64,000 nucleotides of DNA, from assembly GCF_000317285.1 (NCBI RefSeq), contig NZ_AJLN01000116.1, positions 124,001 through 188,000 of the forward strand. The letters run 5' to 3'. A program made the translations under genes and the position numbers. Under the pieces are notes generated by a model that saw only the letters and a program-made list of their open reading frames with translations, had not been told where the DNA came from and made no database searches. This DNA comes from Chlorogloeopsis fritschii PCC 6912. GTDB lineage: Bacteria; Cyanobacteriota; Cyanobacteriia; Cyanobacteriales; Nostocaceae. Positions 31,112 through 40,822 of this stretch are shown here, one piece after another (the stretch's first letter is position 1; each line of letters opens with the position of its first letter).

Positions 31112-31891
31112 TTACATTTGATCCAGTTGCTTGCGTAGCGATTCCAACTCGGCATCAACCACTTCAGATTGTTGATTAGATTTGGGCGCAGAGGTTTCTG
31201 GTGGTAATTGCTGTTGGTTAGGTGTAGCACCTGGTAGGGAAATCTGAGCTTTCAAAGCTGCCAATTCATCATCTACGTCGCTACTAGCTTCCAGACGAGC
31301 AAATTGCTGTTCTAAGTCTGCTCCAGCTAACTCAGCCGCCGATTGGGCGCGAGCTTCTTGCATGAGAACTTTTTCTTCCATACGCTCGAATGCTGCCATT
31401 GCACTGCTGGTATTCATGCCACGTACCATGCCTTCGAGTTGTTCTTGGGCTTTGGCAGCGGTGATCCGAGCTTTGAGCATTTCCTTTTTGGTTTTGGCTT
31501 CAGAAATTTTGCTTTCGAGCTGGATTAAGTTGCGCTTGAGGGTTTCTACCTGAACAGTTTGCTGCTCTAGACTAGCTTTGAGAGCAGTTCCTGATTCCGT
31601 AAAAGTCTTTTTGCGCTCTAGTGCTTGTCTGGCTAGATTTTCGTCACCTTTTTGCAGAGCTAGTTGGGCATTGCGTTGCCACTTATTAATCTCATTTTGA
31701 GCATCATTGTACTGTTTTTCAGTACGTTTTTGAGCAGCGATCGCCTGAGCCACTCCCTGACGCAGTTGTACCAAGTCTTCCTGCATTTCTATGATGGCTT
31801 GTTCCAACATCTTTTCAGGGTCTTCGGCTTTAGAGACCATGTCGTTGAGGTTGGCGCTGACTACTCGTCTAATACGATCGAATAATCCCAT
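31112..31891 (-). CDS. vipp1: Vipp1/IM30 membrane-remodelling protein
   Basis: ESCRT-III-like protein of the PspA/IM30 family needed for thylakoid biogenesis and membrane repair. The 259 residues start with an amphipathic helix (MGLFDRIRRVVSANLNDMVS), followed by a long coiled-coil hairpin (KRTEKQYNDAQNEINKWQRN and onward). A linker rich in Gln/Pro/Ser follows, then a C-terminal helix (VVDAELESLRKQLDQM). That C-terminal extension separates Vipp1 from PspA. Its paralogue lies directly upstream. Confidence 0.92.
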   Translation of the reverse strand: MGLFDRIRRVVSANLNDMVSKAEDPEKMLEQAIIEMQEDLVQLRQGVAQAIAAQKRTEKQYNDAQNEINKWQRNAQLALQKGDENLARQALERKKTFTESGTALKASLEQQTVQVETLKRNLIQLESKISEAKTKKEMLKARITAAKAQEQLEGMVRGMNTSSAMAAFERMEEKVLMQEARAQSAAELAGADLEQQFARLEASSDVDDELAALKAQISLPGATPNQQQLPPETSAPKSNQQSEVVDAELESLRKQLDQM

Positions 31892-32047
31892 AACTTTGTT
31901 TTTCCTTTTGAGATTTACGCGCTACTTTTTTACTATTTAATGCCTACTTATTTAAATTTAATCTTTCTAGACAGGTTCAGTCCTCCCCCATATTAGTTTT
32001 ATTGATTAAGATATGCTTTTAAATTCGTCATTGCCCAATTTTCTCTA

Positions 32048-32725
32048 TCATGAGGATTGGGTATTTTCCCTACTACTAGGAAGTTGTGCCTTCATCTGTG
32101 CCAAATCGTTATCAACACTAGATTCTAGGACTGCAAATTTTTTTTCTAGTTCATCTGTACCCGCAACGGCAATAGCATCTTTTTGAGCTTCGAGTTGTAA
32201 AACTTTGTCTTCCATGCGCTCAAAGGCATTCAAGCTTGTTGTACCTGAAACTCCATCGAGCATTTCTCGCAGCCGTACAGAAGCTTCAGCAGAACGAGCA
32301 CGGGCAATGTAAATATCTTTTTTAGTTCTCAACTCAGAAATTTTGAGTTCGAGTTCCCGCATATCTTTTTTTAATCTAGCCACAACGCTGGTTTGCTCTT
32401 CGATCTGGTTTGAGAGATCTATGGCAGTTTTTTGATAAGCTTGACGTTTGGTAAGAGCTTCCCGTGCTAGAGGTTCGTTGCCTTGTTGTAGTGCTAGTTG
32501 GGCGCGACGATACCATTCCTCAGCCGCAGACTGAGCTTGAGCCGCCTGCCGTTCGGTGCGTTTTTGGCTGGCGATCGCCGCTGCTACTGCTTGTCGTAAC
32601 TGCACCAAATTGTCCTGCATCTCGATTACAGCTTGTTCCAAGACCTTTTCTGGATCTTCTGCAGTACCAATTAGACTATTGATGTTAGCACGAATTACCC
32701 GCCCGATACGGTCTATCAGTCCCAT
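32048..32725 (-). CDS. pspA: PspA-type phage-shock protein
   Basis: Paralogue of Vipp1 in 225 residues. The N-terminal amphipathic helix is MGLIDRIGRVIRANINSLIG, and the coiled-coil core ends near residue 215 without the Vipp1 C-terminal helix. PspA proteins polymerise on stressed membranes. It is in tandem with vipp1, 156 bp apart, so the pair probably arose by duplication and could be co-regulated. No other phage-shock genes (pspB, pspC, pspF) are present. Confidence 0.87.
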   Translation of the reverse strand: MGLIDRIGRVIRANINSLIGTAEDPEKVLEQAVIEMQDNLVQLRQAVAAAIASQKRTERQAAQAQSAAEEWYRRAQLALQQGNEPLAREALTKRQAYQKTAIDLSNQIEEQTSVVARLKKDMRELELKISELRTKKDIYIARARSAEASVRLREMLDGVSGTTSLNAFERMEDKVLQLEAQKDAIAVAGTDELEKKFAVLESSVDNDLAQMKAQLPSSRENTQSS

Positions 32726-32808
32726 GTCGGCCCTCCATTGATATTTTGCCAGTCAGCAGCAAAGCTCTGAGTAGATATTTACCTCATGGTATCTTATCGT
32801 CTGACTTG

Positions 32809-34113
32809 TTATGGCTGCTGTACCCTAGCTTTAATTCCTTTTGTCTCTAACATTTGCAAATGTTGTTTGACTTGCTCTTTTGTCTTAAAGGCTCCTAGAT
32901 AAATAAATTTTTTTTCCGGTGACAAATAGGCATCAGGAACTGCTAGCCGGGCTTTGGCTAAACTATTTTCACCTTGATTATCTACGACCACATGATAGAA
33001 ACCATCCGCCAACGGTTTAATTTCTGCATCATCCAGCTTTTGTGGGGTGGGAGTTGGTTGGGCAGAGGGTGAGGTTGTGGCAGTCGGCTGTTGTACTTGG
33101 GCAGCAGTTGTGGGAGTAATCTCTGGGCTGGGTGTTGCGATCGGCAATTGCGGTGGCTGGGCAGCAGTTGTGGGGGAAACTGCAGAGTTTGGAGTCACAA
33201 CTGGGTTGGGTGTTGATATTAAAATTGGTGTGGCTGTAGGTGCTAAACCAACTACATCATCTGGGGTTTTCACCTCTGTGAATTCATTGGTAGCTAAATT
33301 AGGATACTTTGGGATGGGGGTGAGCGGTGCTTGCGTCTGTATTTTAGTATTGCTGCTGACGTTTTCAGTTTTTACCTCTGAGTTGGAGGCATTTCGTTGA
33401 AACAAATTGTTGAAACTAAACCGGGGCAAATTTTTCGGATTAAACATTACATAACCAAGGGTAAGACTCGATAGTAACAACAACAGCATCGAGCCGATAC
33501 CTATGGGTGATAGCAGACTGTCGCCGGAAGTGCGAGTTTTAGTTGTTTGGGGTGGTTCTTGTGCCAAACTCCGCAGTAGTGCTTCTGATGATTCTAAATA
33601 GTCCTCTGGTGGTTTGGGAGTAGCTTGTGGTTTGACAATATCTTCACTCTTGTTTTCCGCGATCGCTGCAGGAACGATATTGGCAGAATTTAGTGTTGGC
33701 AAAGCTGGTTTTTCATCTGTGGCAGATGTAGAGGAGATTTGCAGAGTGTGCTGTCTTGGCAAGTTTTCTTTTACAGGCTTTGGCAATTCCTCATGGATGT
33801 CTGCTACGGGTGTTGACTGTATGATTGATGAAACCTGGGGCGAGGAAATTTCGTTAACACTTTCAGCAATTGGTGATGGCTGGGTTGTTACCACTGTTGC
33901 CGCAGCAGCTAGCTTCTGAGCTTGATTGCTCATCGAAGCACGCATCCTAGGCTGATTGAGTGTTCTATATGCAGCCAACCGCGTTCGCCGATATCGGGTT
34001 AACTCTTGATCTAGTTGTACTTCTAAACTTGCCAGTGCTGCTGCTAGAACTGGCTTCAAGCCAGGTGTTTTAGACGACTGTACACCCGAATCTTCCAGGT
34101 GATTTTGACTCAT
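32809..34113 (-). CDS. Single-pass membrane protein with SPOR-like C-terminal domain
   Basis: The 434-residue protein has a charged cytoplasmic N-terminus (LEVQLDQELTRYRRTRLAAY). A low-complexity Ser/Pro/Thr region, one membrane helix (IGIGSMLLLLLSSLTLGYVM, about 208-227) and a second Pro/Thr-rich spacer follow. The end of about 65 residues has YHVVVDNQGENSLAKARLAV then FIYLGAFKTKEQVKQHLQML, i.e. the beta-alpha-beta-alpha pattern of SPOR domains that bind denuded peptidoglycan at septa. A role in cell envelope or division is inferred. Confidence 0.7.
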   Translation of the reverse strand: MSQNHLEDSGVQSSKTPGLKPVLAAALASLEVQLDQELTRYRRTRLAAYRTLNQPRMRASMSNQAQKLAAAATVVTTQPSPIAESVNEISSPQVSSIIQSTPVADIHEELPKPVKENLPRQHTLQISSTSATDEKPALPTLNSANIVPAAIAENKSEDIVKPQATPKPPEDYLESSEALLRSLAQEPPQTTKTRTSGDSLLSPIGIGSMLLLLLSSLTLGYVMFNPKNLPRFSFNNLFQRNASNSEVKTENVSSNTKIQTQAPLTPIPKYPNLATNEFTEVKTPDDVVGLAPTATPILISTPNPVVTPNSAVSPTTAAQPPQLPIATPSPEITPTTAAQVQQPTATTSPSAQPTPTPQKLDDAEIKPLADGFYHVVVDNQGENSLAKARLAVPDAYLSPEKKFIYLGAFKTKEQVKQHLQMLETKGIKARVQQP

Positions 34114-34303
34114 TATCTATCTGCCTCAAATTTAGACTGCCGAAATTAGGAATAATAGTAAAGTTAAAAACGGCTAGCTAAAAACTGTTAGCTAATCGCT
34201 AAAAATTTAATTTAAATTTCAATATACACTTGTACTAATGTTAGCGAAATTAGCATAAGGTTATCTCATTATCTAGATGCTATTTTGACACGCCTATACC
34301 AGG

Positions 34304-34864
34304 ATGTCTTTGAACTCAGTTAATAATATTTTAGGTAGTTTAGAAATACAGACGAAATTACAACAGCAGCCATTTCAACGTTTGCTTGGCTGTTGGGCTG
34401 AAATTGTTGGAGTTGCGATCGCTGCCCATACTCGCCCACTCTCTATACAACGTGATATTTTGTACGTGGCTGTTTCTAGTGCTGCTTGGGCACAAAACTT
34501 GACTTTTGAGCGTCAACGTCTGCTTGTCAAGATAAATACATTACTGCCTGCTCCTTTGTTAGATATTCGTTTTTCGACAGCTTATTGGCACTCTCAAAAA
34601 GAAATTGCCAGTAAACAAACACTCCTGCCGCATCATCATCCGAGCTACTTGGATGAGGAAATGAACTTACCTCCTGAGGTTCCATTAACTGCCAAAAATG
34701 CAAATACAGCCTTTGCTGACTGGGCAAAAACTGTACAAGCGCGATCGCACCATTTACCCTTGTGTCCCCAATGTCAGTGCCCCACTCCCCCTGGTGAACT
34801 TCAGCGCTGGCAAGTCTGTTCTCTGTGTGCTGCTAAAAAGTTCTCCAATTCTTTTGACTCTTAA
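34304..34864 (+). CDS. DUF721/DciA-like protein with C-terminal zinc ribbon
   Basis: The 186-residue protein has an N-terminal DUF721 domain (about 1-85) with LGCWAEIVGVAIAAHTRPLS and DILYVAVSSAAWAQNLTFER. This domain defines DciA, the ancestral loader of the DnaB replicative helicase. The C-terminal extension has a CPQCQC...CSLC cluster, predicted to bind zinc. A function in replication initiation is inferred from the domain. It is divergent from the SPOR-like gene. Confidence 0.8.
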   Translation: MSLNSVNNILGSLEIQTKLQQQPFQRLLGCWAEIVGVAIAAHTRPLSIQRDILYVAVSSAAWAQNLTFERQRLLVKINTLLPAPLLDIRFSTAYWHSQKEIASKQTLLPHHHPSYLDEEMNLPPEVPLTAKNANTAFADWAKTVQARSHHLPLCPQCQCPTPPGELQRWQVCSLCAAKKFSNSFDS

Positions 34865-35518
34865 CTGTAATTTTTGTTACAACTATAATTGTTGATTTTC
34901 TGGATTTAAATTTAATTAGGTTAAACCTGGTGCCACCAAGGCAACTTGAATAGTGCTGAGTACTAAAGTTATTCACATCTAGAGTAACAACACTAGCTTG
35001 ATCGCAAGTTTGTTCGTCAAGATATTTCTCTACTAGCAGGAGGTTTTTAGATTACTCCTTTATTGCGATCGTGGCTTCATACTTGAACAAAACTTTGTTA
35101 GTTAATTTATTCTCCAACATATTCTTCTACCATAGGATAGAACTTTTAACCTCTTCAAACGTTACACAGGCTACCTTTTTGCAATGATAAATATGGCAAA
35201 ATATACAACTGGCCTAATGCTCTGATGTGTATATTTTGCTAGAATTTAAAGTTTAAAAGAATTGAGAGCTTACTTTTTAGCCTTGATCCCTAACAATTTT
35301 CAGTCAAAAGCAAGTAAAAACAAACTTTTAACGTAAATGTATCGTAATGTTAACTAAAATAATTGAAATATATAACACAAAGCTAAAAAGATTCTAAAGC
35401 AAATTATTTCTTAGGGATCGCTATAACCTAGATAAAAATATGCTTTTTGGCTGTTATTCAGTATTTATATCTAGATGCAAAATTAGATATGTAAATGAGC
35501 CGTAAAAGGCACTATATT
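34865..35518. other. Long AT-rich intergenic region with a 12-bp inverted repeat
   Basis: The 654-bp gap has no credible protein gene. GCAAAATATACA (35196-35207) and TGTATATTTTGC (35228-35239) form a perfect 12-bp inverted repeat with a 20-nt loop. The rest is AT-rich leader sequence for the four-Cys protein. A small RNA is possible but not supported by any signature. Confidence 0.5.
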
Positions 35519-35815
35519 ATGAAAACTATTAAAGACTTAACTTCTGCCTGTAGATATTGTCGTTACTATCAGCCAGAGGGTCGTCGTGGTGGTGTGTGCC
35601 AGCAGTTAGGAGCGCCAGTGCAAGCTAATTGGAAGGCTTGTTCTTTATCCCTTCCACCCTTTGCTCCCTCATGGGAAAGTTTGGAAGACGTTTGGAATTT
35701 GCCAGATGCAACACCAGCGATCCCCTCAGAGATCAAGAAAGTAGCTATCGCTTCAATTGAAGGAACAGTTAGCAACACTACTGAACAGCCGAAAGCAAAA
35801 GTAGTAATGAGTTAG
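35519..35815 (+). CDS. Four-cysteine small protein, function unknown
   Basis: The 98-residue protein carries C11, C14, C27 and C41 (CRYCRYYQPEGRRGGVCQQL, then WKACSLSLPPFAPSWE). The CxxC-x12-C-x13-C arrangement suggests a zinc or iron-sulfur site. The remainder is Pro/Thr-rich and probably disordered. I recognise the N-terminal pattern as conserved in cyanobacteria but know no function. An upstream in-frame ATG at 35495 exists; ATG 35519 begins the conserved part. It has a strong terminator about 280 bp downstream. Confidence 0.7.
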   Translation: MKTIKDLTSACRYCRYYQPEGRRGGVCQQLGAPVQANWKACSLSLPPFAPSWESLEDVWNLPDATPAIPSEIKKVAIASIEGTVSNTTEQPKAKVVMS

Positions 35816-36136
35816 CTGTGTGGTATCAAACTAAAGGCAGTTAAGTTACGAAAGTAAAATTTGTATAGTGTCTAAATGCATTCGTCAGGGTGAATTTCAT
35901 CTAACCAAAAATATGAAACATACACTTTTTGAGAGACAACTTTTTACATTTGATATTTGCAAAGCGAAGCAAGAACGAGAGTTAATAGTCATTAAAGAAT
36001 TGCTTTGCAGGCAGTCTAAGATAAAATTTGCTTGTAACTTTTATTAAAATAAGTGTGAACACTCCCTCTCAAGAGGTCTATAAACCTTGATATCTAAAAA
36101 AATCGCTCCTTAGTATTTAGGAGCGATTTTTTAGCT
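35816..36136. other. Convergent intergenic region
   Basis: The 321 bp between the four-Cys gene and menB hold nothing recognisable except the bidirectional terminator at 36096-36132. A short frame near 35913 does not look coding. Confidence 0.5.
36096..36132. terminator. Bidirectional terminator
   Basis: A-run plus ATCGCTCCT (36096-36110), loop TAGTATTT, AGGAGCGAT plus a T-run (36119-36132). It can terminate both the four-Cys gene from the left and menB from the right, whose stop is 5 bp away. Confidence 0.9.
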
Positions 36137-36970
36137 TTAAGGTAACCAAGGATATTGGCGAAAATTAGGTGGGCGTTTTTCCAAAAATGCTTGTTTGCCC
36201 TCGACTCCTTCTTCTGTCATGTAATAAAGTAAAGTGGCATTACCAGCAAGTTCTTGTAAACCAGCTTGTCCATCACAGTCAGCATTAAATGCTGCTTTCA
36301 AACAGCGAATCGCAATTGGGCTTTTTTCTAAAATCTCTTGTCCCCACTGGATACCTTCTGCTTCTAATTGTTCTACTGGCACAACGCAGTTTACTAAGCC
36401 CATTTCCAGTGCCTGTTTGGCGTCATACTGACGACAAAGAAACCAAATTTCTCGTGCCTTTTTTTGTCCAACTATGCGAGCGAGATAACTTGCTCCAAAA
36501 CCACCATCAAAACTGCCCACCTTAGGGCCAGTTTGTCCGAAAATGGCATTGTCAGCAGCAATGGTGAGATCGCAAACTAAGTGGAGAACGTGTCCACCAC
36601 CGATCGCATAGCCAGCGACTAAAGCAATCACTACTTTCGGCATTGATCGAATCAGGCGTTGTAAATCCAGCACATTTAAGCGGGGAATGCCGTCGTCATC
36701 TATATAACCTGCCTTTCCGCGTATACTTTGGTCTCCTCCTGAGCAAAAAGCATATTTACCGTCAGTGTGGGGGCCAGCACCCGTAAGTAAAACTACACCT
36801 ATAGTAGTATCTTCACGGGCATCACAAAGGGCGTCGTAAAGTTCAAAAACGGTTTTAGGACGAAAGGCATTGCGTTTGTGCGGACGATTGATGGTAATTT
36901 TAGCAATGCCATCGGCTTTGTGATAGAGAATGTCTTCGTAGGTTTTGGCAGTTTGCCAGTCAATTTGCAT
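36137..36970 (-). CDS. menB: 1,4-dihydroxy-2-naphthoyl-CoA synthase
   Basis: Crotonase-fold enzyme closing the second ring in phylloquinone (photosystem I quinone) synthesis. The 277 residues contain the crotonase oxyanion motif [53 protein letters not shown] and the C-terminal [13 protein letters not shown] typical of MenB. Start ATG 36970 gives the family length; the longer frame to 37042 would add an unconserved leader overlapping the promoter of the KAP gene. Confidence 0.95.
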   Translation of the reverse strand: MQIDWQTAKTYEDILYHKADGIAKITINRPHKRNAFRPKTVFELYDALCDAREDTTIGVVLLTGAGPHTDGKYAFCSGGDQSIRGKAGYIDDDGIPRLNVLDLQRLIRSMPKVVIALVAGYAIGGGHVLHLVCDLTIAADNAIFGQTGPKVGSFDGGFGASYLARIVGQKKAREIWFLCRQYDAKQALEMGLVNCVVPVEQLEAEGIQWGQEILEKSPIAIRCLKAAFNADCDGQAGLQELAGNATLLYYMTEEGVEGKQAFLEKRPPNFRQYPWLP

Positions 36971-37071
36971 AACTGTGGAATGCTCTTGAAGTTGAAAATT
37001 GTATCTTAGGATAGGGAATACACCACCTATTAACTGTGCCACGATTGCGTTACGAGTAGGAGAAGTTTCTC

Positions 37072-38694
37072 ATGGCACAGACAGAAATAAATTCTCAATC
37101 TGCCGACAATCCTCTGATTACACCCGAACAAGACAAGCTAGGATATGCACCCTTTGCTCAGTATCTTGCAGATACTATCTGTAAAATGAAATTTTCGGGA
37201 GGATTTGCGATCGCCGTGTATGGTGGTTGGAATTCTGGTAAATCTACGTTACTGCATTTTGTCATCAAATATCTCCAACAAAAGCCAGAAAACGAGCAAC
37301 CAATCATAGTCCGCTTTAATCCTTGGTTATTTTCTGGAAATGAAAACATTACAAGACAATTTTTTGACCAATTACAAGATGTTTTAAGCCAAGTCACAAG
37401 TGTGCCCAAAGGCTTGAAAGAGAGAATAGCAGATATTGCTAATGTTATTTCAGAAATCCCGCTTCCTTATACTCAAGCTACCAAGGCAGTAGCAAAATTA
37501 TTTGATGAGGAAGAGAAAGAAGCTTCTGAAATCAAAGAAGAAGTTGAAGAGACAGTTGCCCAGCAACCACGACGAATAGTTATCGCCATCGACGATATTG
37601 ATAGACTTAGTGCTGATGATATTAGAACACTCTTTCGTATTTTCAAAGCAATTCCCCATTTTACGAATGTTGTCTATCTTTTATTTTTCAATCAAGAGGT
37701 AGTTGTCAAAGCACTTGCAGAAACTGGAGAATCATTAGAAAAAATCATCCAATTTGCTTTTGAAATTCCTACTCCAGATAAAACCTCGCTACGTAGATTA
37801 CTGTTTGAAAAACTGAATGGCATCATAGCTGATACCCCTGAGGAACTATTTGAACCAAATCGCTGGGGTGTTATTTACTTACAAGGTATAGACCACTTTA
37901 TTACTAAAATTAGTGATATTGTTAGCTTGACTAATACGCTAACAGTAACTTATCCAGTAGTTAAAGGAGAGGTGAATGCAGTTGATTTTATTGCTATAGA
38001 AGCGCTTCGGCTTTTTTGCCCTCTAATTTATGAAGCAATCTACAATAATTTTCCTGCTTTTATAGAGGACGATAATTATTCAAACGAGAAAATTAAAAGT
38101 TTAGTAAATACTTGGATAGCTCAACTCAGCGAACGAGATAAACAACCTGTTCAATATTTGCTCGTGCAGCTTTTTCCCAAATTAGAAGATGTTTGGGGTA
38201 ATATTAAGCATGACGATAGACAACAACAATTAGAATGCTGTAACCAACGTCGTATATGTTGTCCAGAAATATTTCCTATCTATTTTCGGCTGAATTTAAC
38301 AACAGGTGAATTAAGCGATCGCCAGTTTCAATCCATTCTTGCTTTAGCTGATGATGCCAAAACATTTAGCAACAAACTTCTAGAACTGGCTCATCAAAAA
38401 CGACCCGACGGTATTACACAACTCAGAGTATTTCTGGAACAGCTTGAAAATTACCCTGAAAATGAAATCCCTCAAGACAAGATATCTATAATAGTACAAG
38501 CTTTATGTAATGTATGTGATGAAATTTCCTGTCTAGAAGAGAAACCTAAAGCAAGGTTTGATTTAGGAAATGAAATCATAATCATTAGCATTGTTTCTAA
38601 ATTGTTACATAGAATTGATGAAACTACACGCTCTAATATGTCTAAATCGTTATTATCAAAAACAAAATTAATATCAAGAAATGTGAAAAAATAG
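37072..38694 (+). CDS. KAP-family P-loop NTPase
   Basis: The 540-residue protein has Walker A GGWNSGKST (about 52-60), the KAP signature VRFNPWLFSGNENITRQFFD, and Walker B IVIAIDDIDRLSADDIRTLF followed by FRIFKAIPHFTNVVYLLFFN. Many KAP ATPases have membrane helices between Walker A and B; here that stretch is charged (EEEKEASEIKEEVEE) and soluble. KAP proteins often lie on mobile or defence-associated DNA, but no partner gene is present and the surroundings are housekeeping genes. The C-terminal half (about 290-540) is helical and unassigned. Confidence 0.85.
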   Translation: MAQTEINSQSADNPLITPEQDKLGYAPFAQYLADTICKMKFSGGFAIAVYGGWNSGKSTLLHFVIKYLQQKPENEQPIIVRFNPWLFSGNENITRQFFDQLQDVLSQVTSVPKGLKERIADIANVISEIPLPYTQATKAVAKLFDEEEKEASEIKEEVEETVAQQPRRIVIAIDDIDRLSADDIRTLFRIFKAIPHFTNVVYLLFFNQEVVVKALAETGESLEKIIQFAFEIPTPDKTSLRRLLFEKLNGIIADTPEELFEPNRWGVIYLQGIDHFITKISDIVSLTNTLTVTYPVVKGEVNAVDFIAIEALRLFCPLIYEAIYNNFPAFIEDDNYSNEKIKSLVNTWIAQLSERDKQPVQYLLVQLFPKLEDVWGNIKHDDRQQQLECCNQRRICCPEIFPIYFRLNLTTGELSDRQFQSILALADDAKTFSNKLLELAHQKRPDGITQLRVFLEQLENYPENEIPQDKISIIVQALCNVCDEISCLEEKPKARFDLGNEIIIISIVSKLLHRIDETTRSNMSKSLLSKTKLISRNVKK

Positions 38695-39181
38695 AAGATT
38701 AAGTTTAAAAATAATGTAAGTAAGAATTAACCTAAGATAACTTACTCACCAAAGTCAGAGATAGTTAGCGTCAGACACATTCAATAACTAAAATCAATCC
38801 TGTCTCAAGGCAGGAAGAGAAAAACGGCTATTTGCTTTTCACATCAATCCTTGGCTCACAAAATATGAAGTTGCTAGTACATAAATCTCCTAAAAATAAA
38901 GTTCCTTTCTCTGGGCTATAGAGCTTATAGATAAAATTTGACATCTAAATCTAGTAAAGTTTTTCCCAGAAGAAAGACTGGGTAAAAAGCTGCGTGTAAA
39001 GAATATCAAAAATAAATTTTCTATCTGATTGATATTCAATAAGTTTCTTTCACTACTCGATCCAGTCTTCAAAGTTTTTACTGCCAAAGTTGCACTTATT
39101 CACATCCAAGAATTAATGATGTGAACTGTGGTGTTAAATCTTTGGCAACAGTTCCTGATATTGAATAAAATCATTGAAGCC
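38695..39181. other. Intergenic region
   Basis: The 487-bp AT-rich gap has one small hairpin (CCTGTCTCAAGGCAGG at about 38799-38814) that could be a terminator remnant for the KAP gene. No gene is seen. The in-frame extension from 39128 is not favoured as coding. Confidence 0.45.
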
Positions 39182-40501
39182 ATGTTCAAGTTGAAAAATT
39201 GGTCAATTTTTAGTGGAGCGCTGCTAGTTTTGGTAGTTTTGGGATGGAATGGGCAGGCGATCGCCAAGGAGAATTTTGAAGTTTGGTTGGTGGATCAATC
39301 CAATTCCCCTGGAGTTTCCTACGGAGGCAAGATTTATATTTATGACGGTTCCGACTTAATGGGCAAGAATCTTTCATCTGTGAAACCCACTAGCGTGATT
39401 GACTTGGCAGGAAAAACTGCACAGATCTGTTCAAGCAATACTGGCGCGAACCCAGTTCGACCACATATGCTTTTATTTAATTCCAGCAATAGCCATGCTA
39501 TTGTTTCCTTTGTGGCGAGCGGGCATGTGGTAATTTATAATGCCAAAAAGCGAGAGCCAATTGCCTGCATCAGAACTAGTAAAGGAGCAGGTGGTGTACA
39601 ACAAGCGCACGCAGCCTTTCCTTCACCAGATAACAGCTACATTTTAGTAGCGAATCAGAATGGCAAATTATTAGAACGAATTGACACGGATTATCAAACT
39701 AACACTTACACGCTTAATCCCAATGCAACAATAGACCTAGCCAATTGTACAACTCCGAATGGGGTAGCTTGCGAGTCGGCAGGTGTAAGACCAGACAATG
39801 CACCCATCTGTCCTATTCTCGATTTATCAAGTCGTCTGGGGTTTGTTACCTTGCGTGGAGGTGGAATGTTTGTTGTAGATCCAAAGTCAAGCCCAATGAA
39901 AATATTGGCTGAGTATGACATGAAGACAGTGCATGGCAACGGATGTGGTGGTGTTGAAGCTAGAAGCAATATGTATATGAACTCTGGAGGTGGAACTGCT
40001 AGCAATCTTTCGGAGTTTGATGTGTATAAGTTTCCACTTTTTGGTTACAGCCCATTAAACCCGCCCAACGCACCTGCACCAAAAGTCATCTTTTCTGACG
40101 ACACCACTCCCGATCGCGATTCTCACGGCATGGTGGTTACAAAGAATCAGCGTTTTGTGTGGGTAGGCGATCGCGCTGCAAACAAGATAGAAGTTATTTC
40201 TGTAAACTCGAACACACGCATCAATACGATTGACTTGGTAGGAGCATACAGTAACGATCCGACTCCCGATCTGATGGATATTGCTCCATCAGGTAATCTA
40301 GTTTTTCTCTCTCTGCGAGGCCCTAATCCTTTGAGCGGCGATCCACACGTTTCGACTGGTAGTACTCCTGGCTTGGGTATCGTACAAGTTACCGAAGGTG
40401 GTAAAAGTGGTATGGTGAGGCGTATTGTACCCATCAGTAATATTGACTCTAACAACGTAGAACGCGCTGATGCACATGGAATCAGAGTACGGATGAAATA
40501 A
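39182..40501 (+). CDS. Secreted beta-propeller (YncE-like) protein
   Basis: The 439-residue protein has a Sec signal peptide (KNWSIFSGALLVLVVLGWNG then QAIAKE, likely cleavage after AIA). The mature part consists of repeated beta-blades with NAKKREPIACIRTSKGAGG, FPSPDNSYILVANQNGKLLE, SHGMVVTKNQRFVWVGDRAA and NKIEVISVNSNTRINTIDL. This is the propeller pattern of surface or periplasmic YncE-like proteins. Two His-containing motifs (QQAHAAF, DAHGIRV) might bind metal. Function unknown. ATG 39182 is chosen because it starts the signal peptide. Confidence 0.75.
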   Translation: MFKLKNWSIFSGALLVLVVLGWNGQAIAKENFEVWLVDQSNSPGVSYGGKIYIYDGSDLMGKNLSSVKPTSVIDLAGKTAQICSSNTGANPVRPHMLLFNSSNSHAIVSFVASGHVVIYNAKKREPIACIRTSKGAGGVQQAHAAFPSPDNSYILVANQNGKLLERIDTDYQTNTYTLNPNATIDLANCTTPNGVACESAGVRPDNAPICPILDLSSRLGFVTLRGGGMFVVDPKSSPMKILAEYDMKTVHGNGCGGVEARSNMYMNSGGGTASNLSEFDVYKFPLFGYSPLNPPNAPAPKVIFSDDTTPDRDSHGMVVTKNQRFVWVGDRAANKIEVISVNSNTRINTIDLVGAYSNDPTPDLMDIAPSGNLVFLSLRGPNPLSGDPHVSTGSTPGLGIVQVTEGGKSGMVRRIVPISNIDSNNVERADAHGIRVRMK

Positions 40502-40822
40502 TTATGGTTCTTGAGCAGTTCGTTTTACATCCTTTGCTGCCTCCGCAAAGCGCTGCTGACGCTCTTTTATTCTCCCTCTCCATTCTTCACGGGATGTAAC
40601 GAACAAAAAACTGCTGGGCCGACTGGTTTACAACCACAGATGGACACAGATAAACACAGATTTTCTCGGTGTTTATCTGTGGTCGTTTTTTTGAAAGAAA
40701 ATAGAATGAGTGCAAAAGACATCATAAACAGAATTCACAACAAAGGATGAAAATTTCTTTCCCTGTACCCTATTACCTATCACCTGTTCCCTGTTGAGAG
40801 TTCCCTTACCTCCACCCATAAC
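40502..40822. other. Intergenic region with dispersed palindrome copy B
   Basis: The 321-bp gap contains the palindrome at 40631-40685 and a stretch CTGCCTCCGCAAAGCGCTGC (about 40540-40559) of dispersed-repeat type. A 79-codon frame over 40511-40750 is built from these repeats and is not credible. Confidence 0.5.
40631..40685. repeat. Dispersed palindrome, copy B
   Basis: Begins CAACCACAGATGGACACAGA and ends GGTGTTTATCTGTGGTCG, a 55-bp imperfect hairpin. Its 3' flank (ATAGAATGAGTGCAA, 40701-40715) is shared with copy C. Confidence 0.85.

Noticed and set aside
37072-40501. KAP NTPase plus secreted propeller as a defence module
   Set aside because: The genes are separated by about 490 bp and share no defence-type effector, and the surroundings are housekeeping.
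40511-40750. 79-codon frame after the propeller gene
   Set aside because: It is composed of dispersed-repeat sequence, including palindrome copy B.
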